Source of the DNA: Corella eumyota
Taxonomy: Eukaryota > Chordata > Ascidiacea > Phlebobranchia > Corellidae
NCBI GenBank assembly: GCA_963082875.1
Contig: OY720102.1
Coordinates: forward strand, 1,302,001 to 1,366,000
Length of the DNA: 64,000 nucleotides
Direction: 5' to 3'
Shown: one piece after another, positions 39,851-50,578 of the stretch
Numbering within the stretch: position 1 is the stretch's first letter
Layout of the letters: each line of letters opens with the position of its first letter
The notes under the pieces: model-generated
Told to the model about the DNA's origin: nothing
The model's database searches: none
Seen by the model: the letters and a program-made list of their open reading frames with translations, nothing else
Translations under genes and position numbers: made by a program

Positions 39851-42800
39851 ATGTTTGTTTTTAAATTAATCGGGTTGTGCTTGGTGATTTTATTTCTGTG
39901 CAAAACAAGCGAAGTTGTTTCACAAGGTAATTTTATTTTTATTGATTTTTAAAGTTAAATTAAGTTGAAGTTATCGAGGATAAATATATATTTAAATACC
40001 ACTGTCATTCTGCTAGAATTTTTTTTTTTTTTAATCCTAGCAGAACTCCGCATTTTTCCGCGTAAGTGCATGTTGATATAAATTGTTAAATCGGTAATAC
40101 AAAAAATTAAAAATGATAAATTAATTATTGTTCTATTAATGTTATTCATATTGTTTATCCCAATTTTGATTCCGATAATAAACCAATAATTTCGCAAAAT
40201 GCAGATTTTTCGTTAGCGCAAATTATCGACATTTTATATAAAGTTAAATAAACAATATTAAAAGTTATAGTAAAATCAAAAAACAATAAAAAAACAAGAT
40301 TTCGCTCCGACCCGAATTAAAATACTTTCCGACATTATGAAATTAAAAAAAATTTAACACCATATTAAACGAATTAAAAAGAAGGTGTATGTTAATTTTT
40401 AAAATAAACAAATTTCGTTTACGCGAACTATCGACCGAAAACTGTTAACAAATATGTCGAAAATTCGACAAATCTTTTTATTTCCGAGTTATTTTAAAAT
40501 ACTTTCCGACATTATGAAGTTAAAAAAAATTTAATCACAGCTAGGTTCTGCAATTATATAAAAGTTTGCGCAGTTTTAAGTTGCACATTTTGCGTTTTCG
40601 CTAATTATCGAAAATTTAAATACTATAAAAGAAACAATATCCCGCTCCTTTAGGCGAAAAACGAAACCCATTCTCCAGCAGAAACTACTTTCCCCAAAAA
40701 ATATACGAGCCAAATTCTATTCATAAGTAAGTAATTATAAATTTAATTGATTTCCGAATTGAAAATTAAAAATCATACAAACTTTTTTTACGGTTTCTAA
40801 ATGAAATTGATTATCAACGTTATCGTTTAAACTAATTGTATGAATTAATTGAAAAAGATTAAGCCAGTCTGAATTTATAGTATTTATCATGGTTTCGGTT
40901 ATGAAAAATGGTTCAACTATTGGCATTAGAGCATGCATAACTGAATTAAACCAACAAATGTTGTCACTATTTAATAAACCTGTGAAATGCAGGTGTGCAT
41001 TTGGTACAATAGCTTGTATGCCAGAATCAAAGTTTGTCGCAATTTTAAACAAAGTAAAAACAACCCAACACCTGTATAAATCTAAATCCTGAAAAAAAAC
41101 ATTTTTAATTTTTGTATTTTCGCATAAAATGTCTGTTGTAAGACAAACACAAGCTCCGCAATTATAACCATCGCTCTGTATAATAAGCGTACGCTGCGAA
41201 AAACTTACGTTATCGGTGAAACCTAAGTCGTTAAGCAAGGGAATCATGTTGGTCTTAATAAGATTAATAAGTGAATAATTACTACCATCCGCCGAGTCAT
41301 ATAAAGTTACGTGACCTTTACTTTTAACAAACGCGATTAACAAAAAATGATTTTTCCATAGAATCGGAAAAATGACGTTATCTCTAAGCTGTCCATCTTC
41401 CTGCAATATGCTTTTAAAACAACGTCGATAGCGTTCAAATTTACACTTACCCTCTACAATTTTATAAGTTACGTCGCAATCTACAGCTCCGAAGTGTAAA
41501 CAATTTTTAAAGCTGTTGCGATGGCGCACGACGGACGAAACATAAGCGTCAACTATTGTTGTCGAAAACCAACCGTTCGAATATTCCTTATAAAAAATGC
41601 GAATTGAGCGTTGTATCTCTAACGATGGGTCCACGTTTACCGTTGCCAAATCTACCCACTTAATTTTGTGTTCGTCAAAAGTATTTAAAGCTAACGTTTT
41701 TATATTTAAGCCTGTTGGTACTGCATTCCAAATTTGTTTGGCAAAGTTTTCTATTTTGTTAAGTTTCCACAAATTTAAATCAAGTAAAACATAACAACTG
41801 GGTGTGAATAATTTAGATATCATTAAAGGTTTGGTTATTTCTTTATATGGTAATGAATCCACATCAATAACAACAGGGGAAGGGGAGACCAAAGGTTGTT
41901 TAGTTGATGTGTCTATTATTACCGTGATTTTAGATGTTTTTCTTTCAGGTATTTTGGGTTCAACCAAGTTAACGTAGCGTAATACTTTTGACGCACCTTT
42001 CGACGTGTAAAATCCTTTATTGCGACGTTTTATTCTTTTAAAGGACGACACCACAACTGGGGTTTCTTTTTTCGCGGACGTAAATTTTTTACAATTAGTT
42101 TTTACAATTAGTCATAATAATTATGCTTTGCATTACTTTATCCAATTGTTCTAAAGTCGCCGAAGAAAAAAGTAAAGATATCCAATACATAACGCAAAGA
42201 CGCGTCGCCGAACTTTTATAATGTTTAATTACAATTCGCTTCGCAGCACGCATCGCATGACTTAAACAATTATGAACAAACGTTGTCGTCATATCGCTAG
42301 ACTTCGCCTTTCCTTTAACAATACGCCAACACCGCTGATAATATTCAACTCTATTCTCTCTACAAAACGCTTTAAGAACCGCATTCCACATAGCCATACT
42401 ACCGTCGATCATAACCATAACAGGCATTTTAGAGTTGTTGCAAAATTTAAGCTTGTCGAATAAAAATTTTTCAAGAAAATGACTAATGCTAACTCCACTA
42501 TGAGATCGCGTAATGTTACTTGCAACCGGTAGTGCGATTTTACCTTCATCAGGATTTCTTTCTAACAAAGTATATATTTGAAAATCGCTTTTGTTTTCGA
42601 TGTGCTGAATTACACTTCCAGTTGCATCAAAATAAACTACGTCCCTAGTTGATAAATCACAAAACGCCCTAATTTGCCCAAGCGAGTACATTATTACTCC
42701 TTGCTCATGCGCAGTAATTTGCCGAATACAGTCTTGTCCTAACCTAATATATTCAAGGCGCAAAAGCTCTAAGTTATAGCTACATTTGCTAGTATAACGC

Positions 42801-45800
42801 TCTGTTAAATTACCTTTAGCTTTAAAATTTCGTAAAACAGATTGGGATGGCGCGAACGTATAAGATCCAAGGTAGCGCTCGATTTCAGTTAATTTTTTGT
42901 TTAAATGGCGTTTCGCTTGCGATTTTCGGTGCGATTACGAAGAACGTCGTTTAGTTCTTGTGCCTGAATTCCGGAGACGCGTCTACTTTTTATACACGAT
43001 GGTTTATGCGATCGTTTTCCATAAACCTTAACATTCGCTACTACCTCTTTGATCGTAGAGTTTAGTGTAACCGTGGTTTGTACTTCACAACCACAGCATT
43101 TCGCGTGCGCGCAATACGTGGTAACACATCCTTCTTCGTAACTTTCAGTCGAAGATTTAATGTTTAAAACATTACCAACCCTTTTTAAATAATTATTACG
43201 AATGCATGGTACGCAACCGTCGATAATTAGCGAAAACGCAAAATGTGCAACTTTAAACTGCGCAAACTTTTAGATAATTGCAAAACCTAGCTGTGATTAA
43301 ATTTTTTTAAACTTCATAATTTCGGAAAGTATTTTAAAATAACTCGGAAATAAAAAGATTTGTCGAATTTTCGACATATTTGTTAACAGTTTTCGGTCGA
43401 TAGTTCACGTAAACTAAGTTTGTTCATTTTGAAAATTAACATACACTTTCTTTTTAATTCGTTTAATATGATGTTAAATTTTTTTTAATTTCATAATGTC
43501 GGAAAATATTTTAAAATAACTCGAAAATAAAAAGATTTGTCGAATTTTCGACATATTTGTTAACAGTTTTCGGTCGATAGTTCGCGTAAACGAAATTTGT
43601 TCATTTTAAAAATTAACATACACCTTCTTTATTATTCGTTTAATATGATGTTAAATTTTTTTTAATTTCATAATGTCGGAAAATATTTTAATTCGGGTCG
43701 GAGCGAAATCTTGTTTCTTTATTGTTTTTTGAAATTACTATAACTTTTGCAAACAAAGGTTGTTTCGCTTTAAACTTTGCCTGCAATTTTAATTTACAAT
43801 TAATTATTTATGAATAGAATTTGGCTCGTATATTTTTTTGGGAAAGTAGTTTCTGCTGGAGAGTGAGTTTCGTTTTTCGCCTAAAGGAGCGGGATATTGT
43901 TTCTTTTATAGTATTTAAAATGTCGATAATTAGCGAAAACGCAAAATGTGTAACTTTAAACTGCGCAAACTTTTAGATAATTGCAGAACCTAGCTGTGAT
44001 TAAATTTTTTTAAACTTCATAATGTCGGAAAGTATTTTAAAATAACTCGGAAATAAAAAGATTTGTCAAATTTTCGACATATTTGTTAACAGTTTTCGGT
44101 CGATAGTTCGCGTAAACTAAGTTTGTTTATTTTGAAAATTAACATACACTTTCTTTTTAATTCGTTTAATATGATGTTAAATTTTTTTTAATTTTATAAT
44201 GTCGGAAAGTATTTTAATTCGGGTCGGAGCGAAATCTTGTTTCTTTATTGTTTTTTGACTTTGATATAACTTTTAATATTGTTTATTTAATATTATTTAA
44301 AATGTCGATAATTTGCGCTAACGCAAAATCTGCATTTTGCATAATTGTCTGGTTTATTATCCGAGTCGACATCGGGATAAACAAAGAGAATAACAATCAT
44401 GTAACAATAATTAATTTATTATGTTTAGTTTTTTGTATTACCGATTTACCAATTTATATCAACATACCTTTACGCGGAAAAATGCGGAGTTCTGCTAGGA
44501 TTAAAAAAAAAAAAATTCTAGCAAAATGACAGTGGTACCAAAACAAAGTCACGTGGAATTCACTTTTTGGTCGCAAAAAATTTAAGATTTTTTAGCTAAG
44601 AATCTTGATTTTATTTGTAGCTACCACTATCCAGGATGCTGGAGCCAATATCACGTTCTACAACACGACTTTACTGAACTGGGATGATGCTCAAGCAGCT
44701 TGTTTAAAAGACACCGGGGGTAAACTTGTTGAGATTCGGTCCCAACAACGTCAAGATAAAATTAACGAGTTTCTAGAGCAATGGAAACAGTTCGTTGACC
44801 CAAGTATATTTGCTAATCTTTGGAATGTTGGTTACTGGACTGGTGGAAAGACAAATAAAAATACAAACACTTATTACTGGAATGGTGTTTCATACAATCA
44901 AGCAAACAGTTATAATAACTGGCGCCCAGGTGATCCTAATGACTCCCCACCCTCCTACTTACAAGTTTATCCACTAACAATGCTTCCTGATAATCAAGGA
45001 GGGGGTTTGGGTAAATGGTTTGATAATGGAAAGCTTCAAAAAATGTTTTACATTTGTCAAGGTAATTTTTCAACTTTTTTAAGATAGATAAAAATTGTTT
45101 AACTTAAATAAAAAAATTAACTTTAATGTTTTTTTAAACTAGTAGTAAAATTTGTTTCTCATTTTTTTTGTATATTTTTCAGCATCTTGCAGTAATTCGG
45201 AGATTTGTTTAAACGGTGGAACTTGTTCTGATGTTGATGGAATCCCGATCTGTTTATGTCCACTTTTCAGTTTAGGAAATCGATGTGAAAGTGAGTTAAC
45301 TGAATACCTAATTAAATCCTGTAAGATGTGAACTTAAGTCAATTTTTGAACCAATTTAACAATTTTTTTTTTAACGAAAGTATGTTGCCTTGTAAAAAAA
45401 GTGTGTTTGCTTTGCATATTTTGCTTCTATCAATCAATTTATGATAAAATTTTATTTCTAGAATCTTGCGATGTTTGTTTAAATGGGGTAGTTTGTACAC
45501 TTGATGGCAGTGGTAGACCCTTCTGTAATTGTCCAGAATTATTTTCTGGTGAACAATGTCAATTTTGTAAGTTCTTTTAATAATGTCAGTTAGTATTTAA
45601 TTTTTTGGGTAAAAATTAAAAAAATCATACAATAAAAAACAAACTCTATAATATTAAAAATCTAATGTATTGTAAAATAGAGTTTGAATTTAATTTAGTA
45701 AGGACAACTTATTCACCAACTGACCCAGTTTTTGCAAACACATTTACACTAACTTGCCAAGTAAAAGGTGACCCATTACCGACAATTTCGTGGTCAATTT

Positions 45801-48800
45801 CAACTAAAAATGGAATAAAAGAAATAAAAGGAGAAAGTGGTTCCCTTTTTTCGATTACAACTTCCAGTATTGGAAATGAAATGACAAGTTACTTAACTGT
45901 ATTGGGTGGTGGTCGTTGTTTGGGTTCTAGAAATATTTCTTGTATTGGGAACAATGAAGTAGCGAGCAGTCTACCCCATACTTTTAACATCAACCAAGGT
46001 TTAATAGATTTTGTAAATTATATTTTGTATTTATTTATTGTTTTTAATGTAAGAAGTCTTACTTAACACCCTAATTGTGGGATAGATTTGGCACTCTGTC
46101 ACATTTATGCTTTAAATAGTAAGGTTCATCTTAATTAATATTAAACTCGGTTTTTAGAATGGTATACGACTTTTCAACAAAGTTATTTTATGTTCTCTCA
46201 AACTTCTGATGTCAAAAATGCTGATGATGCTTCAGCAACCTGCTTAAAAAATGGTGGAAATCTTGCCACCATTTTAAATTCTGAAATACAAACTTTTCTT
46301 AAAAAATGGGCAGAACCTTGGGTAACTGATAGAGGTGAGTTTTTAGATTGTTACAATAAGTGTTTTGAAAAAATATTTTAAACCGTGTACTTATTAAATA
46401 AATTTAAATCAAATATTTCATCTATTAATTTTAGAAATAATATTAGTTTTACTTTAAAACTAAAGTTTAAAATGATTTTGTTCTAGCATGGATAGGGTTA
46501 AGATGGAAAAATAATGAAATATTGTGGCCAAATAATCAGGTTCTAACTTACACAAATTGGAATCAAGATTTACCATCAAGTAGATTTCCTTGTGTGACTA
46601 TGAGTAGAGTAACAGATTGGAGATGGAGGATTACTAGCTGTTCTAACACTGCTCAATATATTTGTCAATATCAGTGTAAGTAATAATAAACCAACTTTAA
46701 ATAAATATTAATTAGGTGTCATAACATAAAAATTAAAACTACCAATAATGTAGTAAACTATTAAAAATTAGGAATTATTTTGTTAATTATTTTGTTTTCT
46801 TTAAATAAGATGAAAATCAACCCTCGATATTAAGTTTGACAACTCCAGACTGTATTGGATTTGGTTTCACAAGTTTAACTGTCCAATGGTCACCCTCACC
46901 CACTTTGGTTGATGTTGTTCACAGAATTCAACTTTCAAACTCAACTTATTCTACATTCACTGATGTAACTCCTAACAAACTGTATGTTTCGACCCAGTTC
47001 TTTCAACTTAGCACTGACGAGGCTTATAATATTGAGGTACAGCATTTATTTACTGCAATCTGCCAAAAGCCGGCAGCTACACCACCATGAGGTCGTGGGT
47101 TCAATCCCCACTGATCTCATGCTGTAGCGTCCTTGAGTAAGGCGCTATAAACGGTGTAAACTCCTGCTGAGCCAGCACTTAATTAGCATCATAATTACTG
47201 GGCAATTATAATCCATATAATATCCCAAACTGCCACAGGCAACTTGAGACTGGGTCGGAAGAACTGATGTTACTCTATGTTTAAGTTGCGCATTAGACTT
47301 CCCACATCGAGGATAAAGATGTATACAAAAAAAAAAAATCACTACTGTAATGTTGGATTTGATTTCCATTGCTTTTGTAGTACTTTTAAGTAAAATATCT
47401 ACTTTTTAATCTTCCTGTTCAATATTATCTTAAATTTAACTAAACTTAAATATCTTAAATTAAGTATCAACATAAGAGTCATTTATATTTGACTGTACTA
47501 TCGATCATAAACTTGTAATTGTTTAAATTTGTTCTGCATTTTTTTAGATTTCAGTGTCACCAAATGAATGTACAAAAAGTCTTTCTGTTACCAATACAAT
47601 AAGAACACCTAAATATGTACCAGAAAAAGTTGACAACGCTGAAGTTAGTTTAATAAATGAAACTTGTTTGGTGACATGGTCTTGGCCTGATAATGCTTTT
47701 CAACCTAACTACTTTGTGGTAAGATTTAAAATTTGCTAGGGTCAAAATTTATTTTTTCTAACTTGTATAGGCTACTTTATTAAACAGATTGAAGTTACAA
47801 AATCACCCGTTTCAACATCTTCAAACAATGTTGAAATTGTGACATCAACAATTAAAAGTGAGAGTTTTATTCGAAATGTGACATTAACAGCTCGATCTTT
47901 CACCTTTCCTGCTCTCCCCAATCGGCACCACAACATTTCAGTTTATCCTCAAACTTGTTTAGGAGTTGGAAACCCTCTTTTTGCTCTTGGAAGATGTGAG
48001 CTACCTCCATCAGCACCTAGTGGTCGGTTTAAATGATGTTCAAACTTTGTTAAAGCTAAAAAATAAAAATATTAATTAAAAATATATTTTAGTTGCACCA
48101 AGCCAGCCTGTAGTGGAAACTGATAATTTAAATGAAAACACAATTAATGTTCAACTTTCTGCAGTTAATGAAGTAAATGGACCGATTAGGTATAAAATGT
48201 TTTTGTAATTTTTTTATTTTTTTATTAGGTATTTAATACACTTTAAATTTTTAAGTTAGTGTATTCGATTTGTGCTTCTTAAAAAAAAGATTGTACTTTG
48301 TTTTCTATAGTTGTTACATGGTAGTGGTAAGATGTGAATGTGAAGAGAATTCAACAAAATTGAATGAAAATATTTCTCTGGACGATATTTTAGCAGCAAC
48401 AGATTTAACTAACAATGAAAACCAAGCCTATTTTGCTCTTGTATTGAAAAGGTACAAGTTAATATTCTTTCCAAAAGCAATATGATTTAATAAAAATAAT
48501 ATTGTAAACAAAATTGAAAGCTCTGACATTCTAATAACATGATGTTGATTCTAATTTATATTTAAATGTATCAGTGTTGAAGACAAACAAATAATCACGC
48601 TGGGAGATGAAAGAATTACAACTTGTGATATTACTAAACACACAAGTAAAAGATCCATCGCTAATCCAAGGAATTCTGTATTTGTTGCAAACAACAGAAA
48701 ACTTATTGTCGGCAAAACATACAGGTGTGTACTTACAAACTGTCTTAATTAGTGGAAAATAACTCAAAAACATCAGTTTTTAGTGGGTTTTAATATTTTT

Positions 48801-49627
48801 GTACTTTTTAGCATGTTTGTTATTGTGACAACTCCTTTACAAAATGGAAGAATATCTGTTCTGCAAAGCCAAGCTACCCAATTTACTAAAGAAGGTTTGT
48901 TAGAGCTGTGTAAATTTTTTTATGATTCATTATGCTTTATCATTTTCTCTTTTTTAGGCCTTACACCAAAGTCAAGCAATGTTGGTTTAATTGTTGGAAT
49001 TGTTGTCGGGGTAGTTTTTTTAATCATTCTTACCACAATTCTTGTCTTCTTGTACAAAAGGTAAACTAACATACAAACTATAAAGTACTTTAAACCAGAT
49101 TTTAAATAAAAACTATTTTTTTAAGATACAAAATTCAAATCAAGCAGAACAATGATCGATCTTTTCCATCCAGAGGTACTGGTATCAATCCCGGCGAAGG
49201 TCAATATGCAAATGTTAACCAAAACAGAGTTTTTGAAGGTATTAGTTTAAATATACCTATAAGTTTAATTTTAAGACAAAAAAATTGTTTAAAATTTGGG
49301 TTTTTAGTACATTTTGTTAATATGTTTATAAATTTACGTTTTGCAGAAAGATTGACACCTAGAGGTACTGGGTTTAATCCTAGGGATGGTGAATATTTAA
49401 ATCCCATTCAAAACAGAGTTTACGAAGGTATATTCGTTTAAATATAACTAATTTTGTTTAATTTTTAAACAAAAAAATAGACTAAGATTTGACTTTTTAG
49501 TACTTTTTGTTAATATATTCTTAACTTATGTTTTAAACTTTAGAAATTTTAGTTTCTAATTGTTAAATTTTATGTTTTAGAGATTTCAAAACCTGAGGAA
49601 AATTATATAGACTTTAATGTAGAATAG
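39851..49627 (+). CDS. Receptor gene F: CTLD-EGF-EGF-Ig-CTLD-FN3-TM, transposon in intron 1
   Basis: Complete coding exons, 947 residues: 39851-39926, 44621-45061 (CTLD1), 45183-45290, 45462-45566 (EGFs), 45699-45998 (Ig), 46158-46334, 46487-46675 (CTLD2), 46810-47036, 47548-47718, 47788-48022, 48093-48189, 48311-48451, 48575-48724, 48812-48894 (FN3-like), 48958-49060 (helix), 49126-49238, 49347-49427, 49581-49627 (tail). Intron 1 is 4.7 kb rather than 0.17 kb because a MULE transposon sits in it. A SINE sits just after the donor of exon 46810-47036, which reads GTACAG instead of the family's GTTTGA. CTLD1 has DPN; CTLD2 is the most divergent of the family (EWYTTFQQ, MFSQTSDVK). EGF2 has VV for GV in its third loop. 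The tail matches B and D (YANV, YLNP, VYEEI, YIDF). Coding parts show no break; the insertions may lower splicing efficiency. Confidence 0.84.
39999..40734 (+). repeat. Left terminal inverted repeat of the MULE
   Basis: The outer 90 bases pair with the right end at 44446-44535. Further in it carries repeated motifs (ACTTTCCGACATTATGAA, CCGAAAACTGTTAACAAATA, GTCGAAAATTCGAC) that occur again in inverted form in the right arm. It ends at CAAATTCTATTCATAA, next to the protease stop. Confidence 0.75.
40735..42054 (-). CDS. Transposon-borne Ulp1-type (C48) protease with a USP-type cysteine box
   Basis: An open frame of 439 codons. Around residues 225-250 is ILWKNHFLLIAF...LYDSADG, the His and Asp of a Ulp1/SENP-type peptidase, and near 295 is QSDGYNCGACVC, its Gln and catalytic Cys. 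Further on, near residue 360, HFTGLLNSDNICWFNSVMHAL has the shape of the USP (C19) cysteine box (GLxNxxNxCWxNSxxxAL). The USP part ends soon after and no His box is visible, so it looks partial. Upstream, the frame continues to FTSAKKETPVV and nearly abuts the transposase end. Ulp1 proteases ride in several DNA transposon families; the role in transposition is unclear. I am sure of C48, less so of USP. Confidence 0.75.
   Translation of the reverse strand: MVSSFKRIKRRNKGFYTSKGASKVLRYVNLVEPKIPERKTSKITVIIDTSTKQPLVSPSPVVIDVDSLPYKEITKPLMISKLFTPSCYVLLDLNLWKLNKIENFAKQIWNAVPTGLNIKTLALNTFDEHKIKWVDLATVNVDPSLEIQRSIRIFYKEYSNGWFSTTIVDAYVSSVVRHRNSFKNCLHFGAVDCDVTYKIVEGKCKFERYRRCFKSILQEDGQLRDNVIFPILWKNHFLLIAFVKSKGHVTLYDSADGSNYSLINLIKTNMIPLLNDLGFTDNVSFSQRTLIIQSDGYNCGACVCLTTDILCENTKIKNVFFQDLDLYRCWVVFTLFKIATNFDSGIQAIVPNAHLHFTGLLNSDNICWFNSVMHALMPIVEPFFITETMINTINSDWLNLFQLIHTISLNDNVDNQFHLETVKKVCMIFNFQFGNQLNL
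42095..43226 (-). pseudogene. MULE transposase (DDE), one frame break
   Basis: The catalytic half (42095-42763) is open: VVYFDATGSV holds the first Asp, VMVMIDGSMAMWNA the second, and FVHNCLSHAMRAAKR follows, with the Cys-x2-His seen in MULE-type transposases. The N-terminal half, to about 43226, reads in another frame and holds a Cys/His cluster (CAHAKCCGCEV, then GKRSHKPSC) like the zinc-binding N-terminus of these enzymes. The two frames meet near 42901-42915 with a one-base shift. The start is unclear because the frame stays open into the inverted repeat. The 3' end shows a 13-base tandem duplication that separates it from the protease frame. Confidence 0.65.
43215..44535 (-). repeat. Right terminal inverted repeat of the MULE, tandemly expanded
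   Basis: An inverted counterpart of the left arm in which the segment from GATAATTAGCGAAAACGCAA through the CATAATGTCGGAAA stretch occurs more than once (near 43220 and 43924, with a third partial copy of the middle part near 43490). Length about 1.3 kb against 0.74 kb on the left. Internally repeated long inverted ends are typical of foldback elements. Confidence 0.7.
47040..47345 (+). mobile_element. tRNA-derived SINE in an intron of gene F
   Basis: Shares CCTGCTGAGCCAGCACTTAA, GGGCAATTATAATC and AACTGATGTTACTCTATG with elements at 55185 and 57468. It has a B-box-like GGTTCAATCCC near 47099 and ends in CCCACATCGAGGATAAAGATGTATAC plus an A run. It begins within four bases of the donor at 47037. 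The head (CCGGCAGCTACACCACCATG) is a degraded tRNA-like start. Confidence 0.7.
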
Positions 49628-50578
49628 AAAAAAGATATTCTGATCTTTTTACAAGTTTAAACTTTAATTATTTGATAAAAACGTACCATACTACCAGCAG
49701 TTTATTAAATATAAAACGAAATTGCAAAAAAAGGGTTAAACAATGTAAAAACAAATGTTATATGGTTTAAACTCCTTCTTTTTGTTGTTTTTTTTCTATA
49801 TATAATCTTTTTAAACTTTATTTAACTTGATTAATCGTCCCACAAACTAAATTTAAATTGTTTTGTCAAATTGTAAATCCCTACGGTCAACATTTAAATT
49901 GTCATAATAAGGTTGCAACTTTCAACTAATATTTGCCTACGATAATTTACCCTGGTACCACAAATAGCTTTTTTTTTGAAAGATCTGTGAATTGGACATA
50001 CATATATATATAACATTCACTAATTTTTATTATAAAGTTTACCATTTTGGGTAAACCCTTTAAATTTGTTTTCTAAATAAGTTTGAAAATTTTAAGTTAG
50101 AATGATTGTATTTACAGTTTTTATTGAACTTTGCTTCTATTCCTCTTCGTTTAAACTTGTTTGTTTTATCAGAAATTAGTGATTTTGTAAGTCAAATTTC
50201 GTTTGTATATTTAGATTTTAACCTTACGTTGTATATCATTAAAATTGGTTATTTTCAGTTAGGGGGGTTTATTTACAAATCATTTACAATTAAATATTAA
50301 ATCTTGAATTATTCAAACTTAAAAAATAATTATTTAGAAATTTTTTTATTTTCTTTACAAATAAATATTTACATAAAACTATAGATTCTAAATATAAATA
50401 TATGGCACTTTATACAGTATTCAACTAACACAATTTAATAATACTTAGTAGCAATAATTCACAGTTGTTGGTTCAGCATATGAAAAAACAAGTTGTCGAC
50501 TGCGTTTTACAATTATGCATTTGTAAAAAAAAACTTTTCTTGAGATAATAAATTTGTCCATTTAGGTCAATGTTTTTT
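49628..50578. other. Intergenic spacer after gene F
   Basis: No gene seen. It matches the spacers after B and D, except for a short insertion at about 49953-49990. Confidence 0.6.

Larger units (their letters stand above)
39999..44535 (-). mobile_element. MULE-type DNA transposon with foldback-like inverted ends
   Basis: A 4.5-kb element in intron 1 of gene F, absent from the same intron of B and D. Its ends are inverted copies: CCACTGTCATTCTGCTAGAA at 39999 and its reverse complement, with small differences, ending at 44535. The left end repeat runs to about 40734 and the right from about 43215; the right one is longer because an inner part is repeated in tandem. Between them, on the minus strand, lie a DDE transposase (42095 to about 43226) and a double-protease frame (40735-42054). 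No target-site duplication is seen: against gene B, about 17 bases are missing where the element sits. The superfamily call rests on the transposase motifs; Foldback/NOF-like structure is an analogy. Confidence 0.75.

Noticed and set aside
41597-41794. Plus-strand frames inside the transposon (also 40889-41092, 42272-42463, 44248-44529)
   Set aside because: They lie opposite the protease and transposase frames or in the inverted repeat; no known motif.
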